From CAYZPW01 sp964480475 (lineage in GTDB: Bacteria > B130-G9): a stretch of DNA of 64,000 nucleotides. A program made the position numbers and the translations under genes. The DNA is taken from contig CAYZPW010000001.1 of the NCBI GenBank assembly GCA_964480475.1, positions 18,783 to 82,782 on the forward strand, written 5' to 3'. Below the pieces are notes generated by a model that was given only the letters and a program-made list of their open reading frames with translations, did no database searches and was not told the DNA's origin. Positions 42,183 to 50,990 of the stretch are shown piece after piece (within the stretch, counting starts at the first letter, position 1; each line of letters starts with the position of its first letter).

Positions 42183-42199
42183 GGCGGCTCCTAGCCGCC
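42183..42199. repeat. Small GGCGGCTCCTAGCCGCC hairpin
   Basis: Seven-base arms around CCT form a perfect small stem 63 bases after the mtaB stop. There is no T tract, so it is not a standard terminator; it resembles the GGGCGGCTCGTGAGCC repeat family at 47890. The 204-base gap between mtaB and the next gene holds nothing else recognised. Confidence 0.5.
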
Positions 42200-42324
42200 A
42201 TGTTTCGTCGCCGCGCTCTTCTTGTTCATGTGGTAGGCTTCTTACCATGGACTGACGCGCGATGCGAAGCCAGAATCGGAAGCCGGCCTCAGGCTGGCAA
42301 TTCGCCGTGTTGGTTCGATGTCTC

Positions 42325-44532
42325 TCAAAAGGTCTGCGACGCTGTCCTGACAACCTCCGTGCATCTGGGCCGGTGTGGCTTCATGAAAAACCATTGCGAG
42401 TGTATCCGATCATGGAACTCGAGACTCCCCGGCTCGGCCAGCCCAGCAATGAACTCAAATTCTGTATCTCGTGTTACGTTGGCCAAAGCTGGAACTTCCC
42501 GGACCTTCAGCTCAATCAGGGAGATATGTACCCGGCCCCTGTCGAGCTCAAGACGTGTTGGGTTGTAGGGGCTGAGCTCGCCTTCAGGCAACCAGGACAC
42601 TCGTCCTGTGTCGTCTCTAAGCGCCGCAATGAGGTCACACTGGGTATCGTCTTTGTCTGCGATCACCAGCACCTTGCAGATAATATCGTCGTCCCGTGTA
42701 TAGGTTCTTTTGCACATGGCATTGTTGTGCGGTGAGGGCAGGTTCACTGCGACCATGGGGAAGAGTCCTACCTCCTCAGGTCTAACCTTCCGGCCAAGAT
42801 TGAACCAGATGGGGAAGAGCGTCTCTCTGAAGTCATACGATATCCCTCTACTCTCAAGATACCGCGTAAGCACTTGCCTCATGCTGCACCGCATGAAGGC
42901 GAATGCAGGCGCCTTGGCCCGTCCTACTTCTTCCGTCAGCTCTCGGATGCGATCACCCTTAGAAGGGCCCACATCGGCCGCGCACACGGTCTGCCTATCA
43001 GTTACGAATGTCGTTAGCGTTGAGCACCAGTAGCTGGAGGAGACATGATGTATCCCAAACTCCTCAAGCATACTAACAAAACCCCTGTAGCGGTCGCTTA
43101 TATATCTGGTCTCACACGCATACAGATGACTGGACACAACATTCACCGTTAGCACCAGGACCGCGATCGCTACAGCAATTGGCTTTGACCGTCGGAACAG
43201 TGCGGCAATTCCAAGACCGAACAGGAATGCTATCGATATATAAGCCACGTCGATATAACGGTGAGCAAGAGCCAATCTATCTGGTGTCATTAGCACGAGG
43301 ACGAATGGAACCAGCAGGAGAAGCACAATGAAAACCAGAATGAACTTGTCTGCAATGGACGCGTCCGCTCGCCTGGCGCGTATGATGAGGTGACGGATAA
43401 GCCATGCGCATCCTACGATGAACAGCACGCCGAGCACTGCCGCCAGAAGCGGATTGAGCGGCCTTTCTGCGACGCGAAAACGCGCGCCCAGCATTATTGG
43501 GAGAGTGAAGCGGGAGATACCAGACATTCTTGCAGTTATGCCAGCGGTGATGCCGGAATCACGAGCAAAGGTCTGGTCAACCACTGAAGACAAGTGCCCG
43601 AATCCTGTTCCCAACTCGTAGAGAATCGCTGGGAGGTAACCCAGGGCAAAACCTCCCGCAAAGAGTCCGAGAAGACGTAATCGAATTAGATTGCGCCGGA
43701 AAATGAGAAAGAATGCCAATATCGCAAGAATGATGAGGATGGCAAAGCTCCGGATGTAGATGGAGAAGCCTGCCACAGCTCCCAGGGCAGAGATAAGATA
43801 GGGTCGCGGTGCCGGTCTTTGAGCGATGAGAAAAGCAAGCCAAAGCATGACGACGGAGAGCAACAGGGTCTCTGAGATCGCGCAGCCGGCGGATAGGATG
43901 CTCTCTGTCAGAGCAAAAGGAGATACCGCAAGATAGAGCCCCGAGACCACCGCGACGGCCCTTCCTACAAGCCTCAGGACTAACAGGTAGAAGATTATCT
44001 CGAATGCCGCATAAACGGACCAGTTCACGGCCATCAATGCTGTTGCGCTCATCCAGCCCACGGGCAGAAGCGCTAGGAGGTGGGGCAGAAGAGTCCCGAG
44101 GTAAGATTGACCATAGTAGAATATGGGGGCTGGTTTCCCCGCGCCGATGTCCTGTGCCATGAGACCTATCATCGCGTCATCTGCGGTGAATATCGAATAT
44201 GGACGCATCAGAAAAGAAAGACGGCAGAGGAGTGAGGCCGCCAATAGCAAAGAAATGGTTGCGAAGTCGGATTTGTTCCAGGCTTGCTGTTTTATTATAT
44301 GTTTGCGCCCCGAGCCGCTCATCGAGACGGCCACTACGGCGCAGATGGCGATAATCCCAAAGAGCCACAGACGTGCCATACCGACCGCGCCCTTCAGCGG
44401 CTCAAGAGGCGGCAATCCGGCGGATTCGTGAAACCAATCATAGATTAGCAGGCAGTAAGCGGCAATCATGACGCCTACAGCCACTGCTACGATTCTTCTG
44501 TATGTCCCTCGACAACTTGGAGCTTCAGTCAT
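42325..44532 (-). CDS. Multi-spanning membrane glycosyltransferase (GT39/ArnT-like)
   Basis: The 735-residue protein has about 11-13 membrane helices in the first 480 residues (for example TISLLLAASLLCRLSFLM; IILAILAFFLIFRRNLIRL). The first outside loop carries FTADDAMIGLMAQDI, whose Asp pair is the catalytic/metal signature of GT-C transferases of the PMT/ArnT type, which take sugars from polyprenyl phosphate. The C-terminal about 240 residues are a soluble domain. It should add a sugar to lipid or protein at the periplasmic face. The start at 44532 has no strong ribosome site. Confidence 0.83.
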   Translation of the reverse strand: MTEAPSCRGTYRRIVAVAVGVMIAAYCLLIYDWFHESAGLPPLEPLKGAVGMARLWLFGIIAICAVVAVSMSGSGRKHIIKQQAWNKSDFATISLLLAASLLCRLSFLMRPYSIFTADDAMIGLMAQDIGAGKPAPIFYYGQSYLGTLLPHLLALLPVGWMSATALMAVNWSVYAAFEIIFYLLVLRLVGRAVAVVSGLYLAVSPFALTESILSAGCAISETLLLSVVMLWLAFLIAQRPAPRPYLISALGAVAGFSIYIRSFAILIILAILAFFLIFRRNLIRLRLLGLFAGGFALGYLPAILYELGTGFGHLSSVVDQTFARDSGITAGITARMSGISRFTLPIMLGARFRVAERPLNPLLAAVLGVLFIVGCAWLIRHLIIRARRADASIADKFILVFIVLLLLVPFVLVLMTPDRLALAHRYIDVAYISIAFLFGLGIAALFRRSKPIAVAIAVLVLTVNVVSSHLYACETRYISDRYRGFVSMLEEFGIHHVSSSYWCSTLTTFVTDRQTVCAADVGPSKGDRIRELTEEVGRAKAPAFAFMRCSMRQVLTRYLESRGISYDFRETLFPIWFNLGRKVRPEEVGLFPMVAVNLPSPHNNAMCKRTYTRDDDIICKVLVIADKDDTQCDLIAALRDDTGRVSWLPEGELSPYNPTRLELDRGRVHISLIELKVREVPALANVTRDTEFEFIAGLAEPGSLEFHDRIHSQWFFMKPHRPRCTEVVRTASQTF

Positions 44533-45063
44533 CTTGGAAAAGCATCAGCCCTTTCGCCCTCGGTCGCCGTGCCCTCACTCACCCTCGTATTCAGGGTATT
44601 TCCCGTGTACTGGCCGCGATTCCTTATCAGAGGACTTTGGCCCATTTCCTCTCTCGAACTGCGCTGATCTGGAGTCATAAGACTCTTTTCCTGCAAAATT
44701 ATTGATATGGCTCTGAATTCACTCCATGCCCTTTGCCAAAAGACAAGAAGTGGGCGCGCAATGTCAAGTTGCTTCTTCCGACCGACCGCAATATCATGCA
44801 AAATGAACGTGGGACCTTGCTCCGTCCTCGCTGCCGAATCTCAAGCGGGGTGTTGCGGCATTGTGCAATGGCGACTTCCTCGAGCGCAGCCATCAGGAGA
44901 CCTGCTCTACATAACGAGATACACTTCATGGTGTCTCACCACACCAAGGCGTCGGTTCTCCCATGAAACTATTGACGCAACTGGTGTGTTTGCACTACAG
45001 GGCTATGTAAGTAGCTACGGCTGCGAGCAGTGATTGCGGGCGGAATGCTATTGAGGTGATCTG
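44533..45063. other. Intergenic, about 530 bases, no gene recognised
   Basis: The divergent region between a GT-C gene and lepB. Short frames on both strands (44699-45033) have no recognisable family and no supporting ribosome site. No tRNA, clear promoter or copy of the repeat families listed elsewhere was seen. An eroded gene cannot be excluded. Confidence 0.4.
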
Positions 45064-45798
45064 TTGAGGAAGAAGAGAACTAGCGCGGAACAGAAAGACG
45101 GGTTCATGGGCCCGGTCGCACAGCGGCTGGTTGAATACGTGGAGGTCGCGGCGATTGCGATACTTCTGGCGTTCTTTCTGAGGACTTTCGTTGTGCAGGC
45201 GTTCATGATACCGACCGGCTCGATGGAGAACACGCTTCTGCGAGGAGACCATATCCTGGTCAACAGGATGATTTACAGTTCAGAGGGCTTAGGCCCACTG
45301 GAGTGGATTCTGCCCGTGCGCGAGCCCGAGCGGCTGGACATCATGGTCTTCAAGAACCCGACCAGGTTGAAGCAGGATTACATCAAGCGGATGGTCGCCA
45401 TGCCAGGCGATGCCGTCGCCTATGAGGCAAAACGGCTCTCGCTCAACGGAGTCGAGGCGGTTCATGGCTTTGAGCGGCACGGGAGCCCCTGGGTGATCCC
45501 TCGTGACAGGGACAAGAGAGACTTCTTTGGCCCGCTTGACGTTCCAGAGGGTCACTACTTCATGATGGGGGATAACCGAGACAACAGCAAGGACTCGAGG
45601 TACTGGGGCCCTCTTGACGCGGACTTGGTCAAGGGCAGAGCTTTTCTGGTCTACTTCTCATGGACGCCTTCCAGCGTGGCATTTCAGGACAAAAGCCTTG
45701 CGGAAAGGCCGCATTCTCTGGCGGAATCAGTGTGGTTCAACATAACCCATCTTGGCGACAGGCTGCGCCTCGGGCGGGTGCTGAGCATCATAAGATAG
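45064..45798 (+). CDS. lepB: Signal peptidase I
   Basis: LepB cleaves signal peptides at the outer face of the inner membrane. One N-terminal membrane anchor (EVAAIAILLAFFLRTFVVQA) leads into box B, IPTGSMENTLLRGDHILVNR (nucleophile Ser about 52). KQDYIKRMVAMPGD holds the general-base Lys (about 108), and box E is MGDNRDNSKDSRYWG. The start is a TTG at 45064 with GAGGTGATC seven bases upstream. No ATG in this frame would keep the anchor. Its last 72 bases overlap the convergent sugar dehydratase gene. Confidence 0.96.
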   Translation: MRKKRTSAEQKDGFMGPVAQRLVEYVEVAAIAILLAFFLRTFVVQAFMIPTGSMENTLLRGDHILVNRMIYSSEGLGPLEWILPVREPERLDIMVFKNPTRLKQDYIKRMVAMPGDAVAYEAKRLSLNGVEAVHGFERHGSPWVIPRDRDKRDFFGPLDVPEGHYFMMGDNRDNSKDSRYWGPLDADLVKGRAFLVYFSWTPSSVAFQDKSLAERPHSLAESVWFNITHLGDRLRLGRVLSIIR

Positions 45799-47712
45799 CG
45801 GGAAGGCGATCTCGTCCAGGCGTGCGTCGAGGCTCGCCTGGGGATTGAAATCGGGGATGACTTCCCTGATTATCTCGATTATCTCCTCCTTGCTTCCCCA
45901 ATGAACAGCCCACCACAGCCTGTCCATAGCCGAGTCGAGATCGACGTTGACGGGCATCTGCGATGCGGCCACGTTGATCTTGGGGTGAACCGTCACGCGC
46001 ACCGTCTCGTCCTCGGACCACAGCGTCTCGGCTATCTTTTCACCTTGCCTGAGCCCGGTATATCTGATCTGGACCTTGCGCTGCCTGGGCGTTGAGTAGA
46101 GGCTTATCAGGTCCTCAGCGAGGTCCTTAATCCTGATCGGTTTGCCCATGTCAAGAACTTGCACCTCACCGTTCTTGGCCAAAACAGTCGCCTGAGTTAT
46201 CAGCTGCACCGCCTCATAGATGGTCATGAAATAGCGCTTCGCGTCCGGATGCGTTATGGTGACCGGTCCGCCGTTCCTTATCTGCTCCTCAAAAATCGGG
46301 ACAACGCTTCCCTGGCTGCCCAGAACATTACCGAATCTAACGGCCACAAACCTGCCTTTCTCGCCCTCGCCAAAGCGCCGTGTGAGGACCTCGCAGAGCT
46401 TCTTTGAGGCGCCCATGAAGTTGACCGGCTCAACCGCCTTGTCGCTTGAGATGAGCACAAAGCTCTGAACGCCGGAGTTCTTGGCTTCTCGGAGCAGATT
46501 GAGCGTCCCGAAGACGTTGTTCCTGATGGCGCGCCTGAAGTTGACATCCATAAGCGGCGCGTGCTTGTGCGCCGCGGCGTGGAAGACTACGTCAGGCCTT
46601 TGACGCGCAAAGAGAGCCTTTATCGCGGAGGCGTTGCATATATCCTCCACAACGGGGCAGATCGCACAGGTTAGGTGCTTTGCCAGGAGCTCGCGGTGCA
46701 GGTTGAAGATAGCGGTCTCATCGATATCGAGAAGCACCAGCTTTTCGGGGCTGTATGCGCCTATTTGGCGGGCGAGCTCCGACCCGATGGAGCCGCCGGC
46801 GCCTGTTATGAGCACGCGCTTGCAGTAAAGGCTCTTCTTGACGGTCGAAAGGTCTATCTCGACCGGGTCCCGGTGTAGCAAATCCTCGACGCGTATCGGT
46901 CGGATCTGCTCCAGCCGGACCGTGCCATCGATTATCTCCTTCAACGCTGGAACGATCTGAACCTCAACGTCGAAGCCCCGGCAGTAATCCACAATGCCCC
47001 GTATCCTGTCCCCGGACGTGGAAGGGATCGCGATGATAATGTGGCCTATCTGCTCGCGCTCGATTATCTCAGGGAGCGAGTGCCTGTCCCCCTTGACCCG
47101 CACACCTTTGACTCGCATGCCGATTTTTGCCGCGTCATCATCGATGAACCCTACGAGCCTCAGGCCCAACTCAGGGTGCTTGAACATCTCCTCGCAGACC
47201 ATCTCGCCCGCCTCGCCCGCGCCGACAATCAACGTCGCGACTGCGCCTCTTCTGGCCGCCGACCTCCTGTTTCGAGCGGAGACAATGAGCCTGAAGAGCG
47301 AGAGGAGACAGATGAGTAGCAGTGTATCGACCACGCCCAACCTCAGCGCAAACAAGTCCTTCGACGCGGCGAAATACGACGCATAAAAGAGCAGCGAGCC
47401 GAACGTCACGGTATTGGCTAGCCGCTCGACGTCCCGCAACGTGAAAACGCTCCACCTCTGCCGCGGCACGCCCAAGACCGCGAACGAGGCGGCACGCACC
47501 AAGATCACACCGCCGAGTAGTGGAAGGAACTTGGCCCACAGAACCGAGGCGCCCGACCCCGAAGCGACCAAGATCATCCCGAGGACAAAGCTCACTGCGG
47601 CAAGAAAAAGATCGGACATGAACTTGACCGCTGCTCTGAGAGCGCTTGAAGAGTCCATTTTTGAGAAGGCCCCTCTTCGCAAAGCGTATCGATTGTCTTT
47701 TGGACTGCTCAT
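45727..47712 (-). CDS. Membrane NDP-sugar 4,6-dehydratase, PglF/WbpM/CapD family
   Basis: The 661-residue protein has four N-terminal membrane helices, then a CoA-binding-like Rossmann domain (LIVGAGEAGEMVCEEMFKHP). The SDR dehydratase domain follows: GAGGSIGSELARQIG (about 302) binds NAD, and SSDKAVEPVNFMGASKK has Met in place of the usual Tyr, as in WbpM/PglF. It would turn UDP-GlcNAc into a 4-keto-6-deoxy sugar, feeding bacillosamine, QuiNAc or FucNAc-type surface glycans. GTGGTGG precedes the ATG at 47712. The C-terminal tail overlaps lepB on the opposite strand. Confidence 0.95.
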   Translation of the reverse strand: MSSPKDNRYALRRGAFSKMDSSSALRAAVKFMSDLFLAAVSFVLGMILVASGSGASVLWAKFLPLLGGVILVRAASFAVLGVPRQRWSVFTLRDVERLANTVTFGSLLFYASYFAASKDLFALRLGVVDTLLLICLLSLFRLIVSARNRRSAARRGAVATLIVGAGEAGEMVCEEMFKHPELGLRLVGFIDDDAAKIGMRVKGVRVKGDRHSLPEIIEREQIGHIIIAIPSTSGDRIRGIVDYCRGFDVEVQIVPALKEIIDGTVRLEQIRPIRVEDLLHRDPVEIDLSTVKKSLYCKRVLITGAGGSIGSELARQIGAYSPEKLVLLDIDETAIFNLHRELLAKHLTCAICPVVEDICNASAIKALFARQRPDVVFHAAAHKHAPLMDVNFRRAIRNNVFGTLNLLREAKNSGVQSFVLISSDKAVEPVNFMGASKKLCEVLTRRFGEGEKGRFVAVRFGNVLGSQGSVVPIFEEQIRNGGPVTITHPDAKRYFMTIYEAVQLITQATVLAKNGEVQVLDMGKPIRIKDLAEDLISLYSTPRQRKVQIRYTGLRQGEKIAETLWSEDETVRVTVHPKINVAASQMPVNVDLDSAMDRLWWAVHWGSKEEIIEIIREVIPDFNPQASLDARLDEIAFPLSYDAQHPPEAQPVAKMGYVEPH

Positions 47713-48119
47713 CCACCACTGTAGTTTTCCCTATAATCGGAAATCCGGCTCCCATTCTTTAGTCCAAGTCACACCTCGATGAGACGGACCGGGCCTTAAA
47801 TGTGCGTCACCATCTGCGCTGTAGGCGATGTCGGGCATCGTAGGGGCGGGTCACGAGGCGTCCTCTTCTGATTTAACCGAACGCGCGGAGGGCGGCTCGT
47901 GAGCCACCCCCACAGGGTCTATCACGCGTCCTGTAGCCACATTTTCAACGGCGAGGCGGGCAGATGCACAGCAAGGCTTGTGACACTGCCTTGATGGCTC
48001 AATGGCCGAGGCGCGTAACAAGGCGGGAGGCCAACGCCCGGACCCTGCACGCTGCTATGCCCACGATAAGGATGACTAGCCGCACAAGCCTCATCGGCCG
48101 ATTCTCGCGGGCATGGCCG
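47713..48119. other. Intergenic with GGGCGGCTCGTGAGCC-type repeats
   Basis: GTAGGGGCGGGTCACGAGGC (about 47840) and the hairpin GGGCGGCTCGTGAGCCACCC (about 47890-47910) mark members of the repeat family also found inside the DNA methyltransferase gene at 63493. No gene or RNA is recognised in the rest of the gap. Confidence 0.6.
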
Positions 48120-48812
48120 TTAGACGGCGAGGCCGCGACGGATTTCCGCCGCTCTGCTCTCAACGTACTTCTCAAGGGTGCGCCGGTCATCATCGGAAAT
48201 GGCAGTGAATGCAACCGCACAACTGACGGCGGTCATCCTGACAATCCTGGCGTTCACCCGAATGCTCCTTTTGGGCAGCTTTAGCTGCATCCCCTCTATC
48301 GTCTTGCCAGCCTCGAGAATGGGCGCGCGAACTTTGGAAACGAAGAGCGCGCCGCCGACCGAGATATCGGTGACATTGCCCAGAATGGCGTTGTCATCCA
48401 CGACGAGGTACGCTCCGACAGGTTCACCGGGCGATGGTTCCACGCGGAAATGACTCCTCGATCGCGTGAGGACGGCGCTTTCTGGAAACGCTATCTTCCA
48501 AAGCCAATCCTTGTCTTCTTTCCAGCCTTTTTCAAACGGAGCCGTGAAACTGACCAGAAAGTCGCCTTTGACAAATGAGACCGAAATAAACCGGTTGGAA
48601 CTTAGCAGCTCGTTCCCGTAGCCCGGAAACAACGACTCAAGGACTAGATGCTGCTTTGACAGGTCAGTTTGGGCTGAGAAACGGGACTGGAGTCTCAGCG
48701 CGAAGGCCTCGATCTGGACGTCCAGCGACAGACCTTCATTCGCGGCGTAGGCAAGCAAACGCCTCACATTGTCAGGTTTCGAGAATGTTCTGGACCAACC
48801 TTCTTTGCTCAT
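48120..48812 (-). CDS. PilZ-domain c-di-GMP receptor, YcgR-like
   Basis: The protein (230 residues) has an N-terminal beta domain (LLSSNRFISVSFVKGDFLVS) like YcgR-N and a C-terminal PilZ domain with both ligand motifs: RSRSHFRVEPS (RxxxR) and DISVGGALF (DxSxGG). It should bind c-di-GMP in the cytoplasm and adjust motility or polysaccharide export. The ATG at 48812 is used; a TTG three codons upstream is possible. It is the second PilZ gene of the window and has better-conserved motifs than the one at 24475. Confidence 0.88.
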   Translation of the reverse strand: MSKEGWSRTFSKPDNVRRLLAYAANEGLSLDVQIEAFALRLQSRFSAQTDLSKQHLVLESLFPGYGNELLSSNRFISVSFVKGDFLVSFTAPFEKGWKEDKDWLWKIAFPESAVLTRSRSHFRVEPSPGEPVGAYLVVDDNAILGNVTDISVGGALFVSKVRAPILEAGKTIEGMQLKLPKRSIRVNARIVRMTAVSCAVAFTAISDDDRRTLEKYVESRAAEIRRGLAV

Positions 48813-48848
48813 GCCGCGCAAAAACGAACCTATTTCGCTGGGTTCAGA

Positions 48849-49538
48849 TCAATCTTGTCCCAGCATCGCACGGAACCCTCTTAAAAAAAGCTTTGCAAGG
48901 GCTGAGATGCCAGCCCGCCAGGCCGGCAGCTTAACCTGACCCAGCCTAGCCTCGTAGGGTATCCTTATCTCACCGCATCTTCTGCCGTTTGTGCTAAACG
49001 CCTCAATCTTGATGTCCTGCGAGAACGACCAGCCATCGCTTTCAAGGTGCATCTCAGGCAGCATCTCGCGCTTGAACACCCACATCCCAGAAAGAATGTC
49101 ATTGAACGGCGTAGAAAACAAGACCCGAGCGCACACCGTGAAAATCTTGTTGCCGATCACGTTCCTGAGGCTCATCGCGTCCCTGCGCTGAAGCGGGAAA
49201 CGCGACGCGCTTGCGAAATCCAGCTCGCGCGCCTCAAACTCGTCCAAGAGGTCCGAAAGAAGATGTATCGGATACGTCCCGTCCGCGTCCGTTGTTGCGA
49301 TTACCTCGCACGTTGCGCTTTCAAGCCCCGTCCGATACGCCCGGCCGTAGCCGCGCCTGGGCTCGACGACGACCCTTGCTCCCAGTGAGGTGGATATCTC
49401 GACCGAATTGTCCTGGGAGCCGTTGTCAACAACAAGCACCTCGTCAACGAAGTCCGGAACCGCCTCGATAACCCCCCCGATACCTTCCTCCTCGTTGAGG
49501 CACGGGATAACCACAGAAATAGTCTTGCCCTTATACAT
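48849..49538 (-). CDS. Family 2 glycosyltransferase (dolichol-phosphate mannosyltransferase-like)
   Basis: The 229-residue GT-A protein has SVVIPCLNEEEGIGGVIEAV, LVVDNGSQDNSVEI, GYGRAYRTGLESA and the metal-binding TTDADGTYP. These are DPM1/DPG-synthase-like features: transfer of a sugar from a nucleotide sugar to polyprenyl phosphate at the cytoplasmic face. Such a lipid-linked sugar could feed the GT-C enzymes at 42325 and 52206. It precedes the PilZ gene by 36 bases on the same strand. Confidence 0.92.
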   Translation of the reverse strand: MYKGKTISVVIPCLNEEEGIGGVIEAVPDFVDEVLVVDNGSQDNSVEISTSLGARVVVEPRRGYGRAYRTGLESATCEVIATTDADGTYPIHLLSDLLDEFEARELDFASASRFPLQRRDAMSLRNVIGNKIFTVCARVLFSTPFNDILSGMWVFKREMLPEMHLESDGWSFSQDIKIEAFSTNGRRCGEIRIPYEARLGQVKLPAWRAGISALAKLFLRGFRAMLGQD

Positions 49539-49753
49539 CTCAGAGCGGATGACCTTACGTTATTGAAAGTCGCAAAAGACGCCTAAACGTTCGCATCAAA
49601 GCGCTGCGATGTCAATTGGTAAGGAGGGCCAGGAGTTTTCGCAATAGTATGCCTTGGGGCGGCTGCAGACGTGCTGGCGGCTCACTTTGAGGGATTCTGG
49701 CCCCAGAGGCTTCTGGAATCTGGGCGGGAGGCGGGGACTATTCGAAAGTGATG
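49539..49753. other. Intergenic, no gene recognised
   Basis: Part of the 672-base gap between the GT2 gene and tlpA. Neither this part nor 49956-50210 holds a recognisable gene or RNA. Small overlapping frames on both strands arise from the symmetrical repeat at 49759. Confidence 0.4.
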
Positions 49754-49758
49754 CTTCA

Positions 49759-49950
49759 ATGCCCTGAAAGGGGCATCATGTGCGTAGCCGTAGGTGAAAC
49801 CTACGGATCTTTGCGAAGAGAAAGCTAATAGACCTCGAACGCGTCGGACAATCTCTGTGAGATTGTCCGACGCGTTCGGTCTGAGGGTCATGTTCCGCAC
49901 GAATACCCCGCGTTTCACACGGGGCTACCCACGTGGCCCCCTTTCAGGGG
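49759..49950. repeat. Nested fold-back element with perfect 20-bp central hairpin
   Basis: The outer arms are imperfect inverted repeats of about 45 bases: GCCCTGAAAGGGGCATCATG...GTAGCCGTAGGTGAAAC on the left against GTTTCACACGGGGCTACCCA...CCCCCTTTCAGGGG on the right. At the centre CGAACGCGTCGGACAATCTC (49836-49855), loop TGT, then GAGATTGTCCGACGCGTTCG (49859-49878) is a perfect hairpin. There is no T tract and no coding content. I think similar CCCTGAAAGGG-ended repeats occur in other bacteria, but this is from memory. Confidence 0.85.
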
Positions 49951-50210
49951 ACTTAAGCTCCTCGGACCTGACGTCAAGCGCACTATCCCCTCGCTGCAGG
50001 TCAAGCCGAACACCCAACAACCCGGAGAATCAAGGCCAAAGAATTCCGAAACTCCAGGCAAAGGGGGCAGCTCACACCGAGCACGGTCTGATTATGCCAT
50101 GTTTTTGGCGCAGAATGCGCTGGGCGCCGGTCTTTGCACTTGCAACTTGAAACCCAGCTTGCTACGAATCCTTGATATCGCAATTACGGAACTAACTGCA
50201 AGGAGTTACC

Positions 50211-50723
50211 ATGGTCATTACAAGGAGTCGTATCTGTCTGCGCTGCGCTGTCTTGGCGCTCTGTCACGCCCTGCTATCGACTGCGCTGTTCGCAGCGGAG
50301 GTTAAGCCGGGGGGCAAGAAGGCGCCCAATTTCACGTTGACGAATGTCAAGACAGGCAAGCCCGTCTCGCTCTCCGACTTCAAAGGCAGGGTCGTAGTGA
50401 TAGATTTCTGGGCAACCTGGTGTATCCCCTGCCGGAAGGCGATGAAGTTCTACGAGAAGCTTTACCGCGAGAAGCACAAGGAAGGGCTTGTTGTCCTGAC
50501 CATCTCGATCGATCAGCGAGAGAAGAAGCTCAAGAACTTCCTCGAGAAGCGGCCAGTGAGCTTTCCCATTCTTCATGATCCTAAGAAAACACTGATGAAA
50601 CAGTATGGCGTCTTCAAGATCCCTACGACTTTCATCGTCGATAGAGACGGAAGGATACAGAACAAATACGTCGGCATCGTGGAGAAGGTCGTCAGGGCGA
50701 GAGTGGAGGAGCTGCTGAAGTGA
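50211..50723 (+). CDS. TlpA/ResA-like periplasmic thioredoxin
   Basis: The product of 170 residues has a signal peptide (RCAVLALCHALLSTALFAA) and a thioredoxin fold with FWATWCIPCRKAM; the WCIPC redox pair and later cis-Pro in FKIPTTFIVDRDG identify a TlpA/ResA type reductant. It acts in the periplasm, reducing disulfides, often for cytochrome or other redox protein maturation. AAGGAG is six bases before the ATG. Its stop overlaps the next start (GTGA), so it is coupled to the DUF4266 and DUF3570 genes. Confidence 0.93.
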   Translation: MVITRSRICLRCAVLALCHALLSTALFAAEVKPGGKKAPNFTLTNVKTGKPVSLSDFKGRVVVIDFWATWCIPCRKAMKFYEKLYREKHKEGLVVLTISIDQREKKLKNFLEKRPVSFPILHDPKKTLMKQYGVFKIPTTFIVDRDGRIQNKYVGIVEKVVRARVEELLK

Positions 50724-50980
50724 ATGGGAGCGCACGTATCTTTAAGGACTGGTCGTTTCTGATTCTGACGCTGCTGCTGCTGGTATTGTGCATTTGTCAG
50801 GGCTGCGCTACGGTCAAGCCTTATGATATGGAGTTTCTGACCGACCCGATCATGCTGTTCGAGGAGATTAACCCCGACGTCGGCACGCTGGAGTTCCTAG
50901 TCTTCGGCGATATGGAGAAGGCCTGGGTTACTGGCGGCGGTGCGAGCGGCGGCGGCTGTGTCAGCTGTGCCGGCAAGTAG
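50720..50980 (+). CDS. DUF4266 lipoprotein
   Basis: The 86-residue lipoprotein (signal SFLILTLLLLVLCICQGC, Cys about 28) continues TVKPYDMEFLTDPIMLFEEI, the DUF4266 core, and ends GGGASGGGCVSCAGK, a glycine/cysteine-rich tail typical of the family. The start is a GTG overlapping the tlpA stop by four bases. The function is unknown; it is normally found with DUF3570 proteins. The C-terminal CVSC could be a TlpA substrate. Confidence 0.88.
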   Translation: MNGSARIFKDWSFLILTLLLLVLCICQGCATVKPYDMEFLTDPIMLFEEINPDVGTLEFLVFGDMEKAWVTGGGASGGGCVSCAGK

Positions 50981-50990
50981 GGGCGCCCCG

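Noticed and set aside
42262..42735. Plus-strand ORF of 157 codons opposite the glycosyltransferase gene
   Set aside because: It is a shadow of the minus-strand GT-C gene, whose frame is far longer and family-like.
44733..44966. Short frame upstream of lepB as a transposase fragment
   Set aside because: I could not match it to any transposase motif (no DDE or HUH signature), so it is left as unassigned intergenic DNA.
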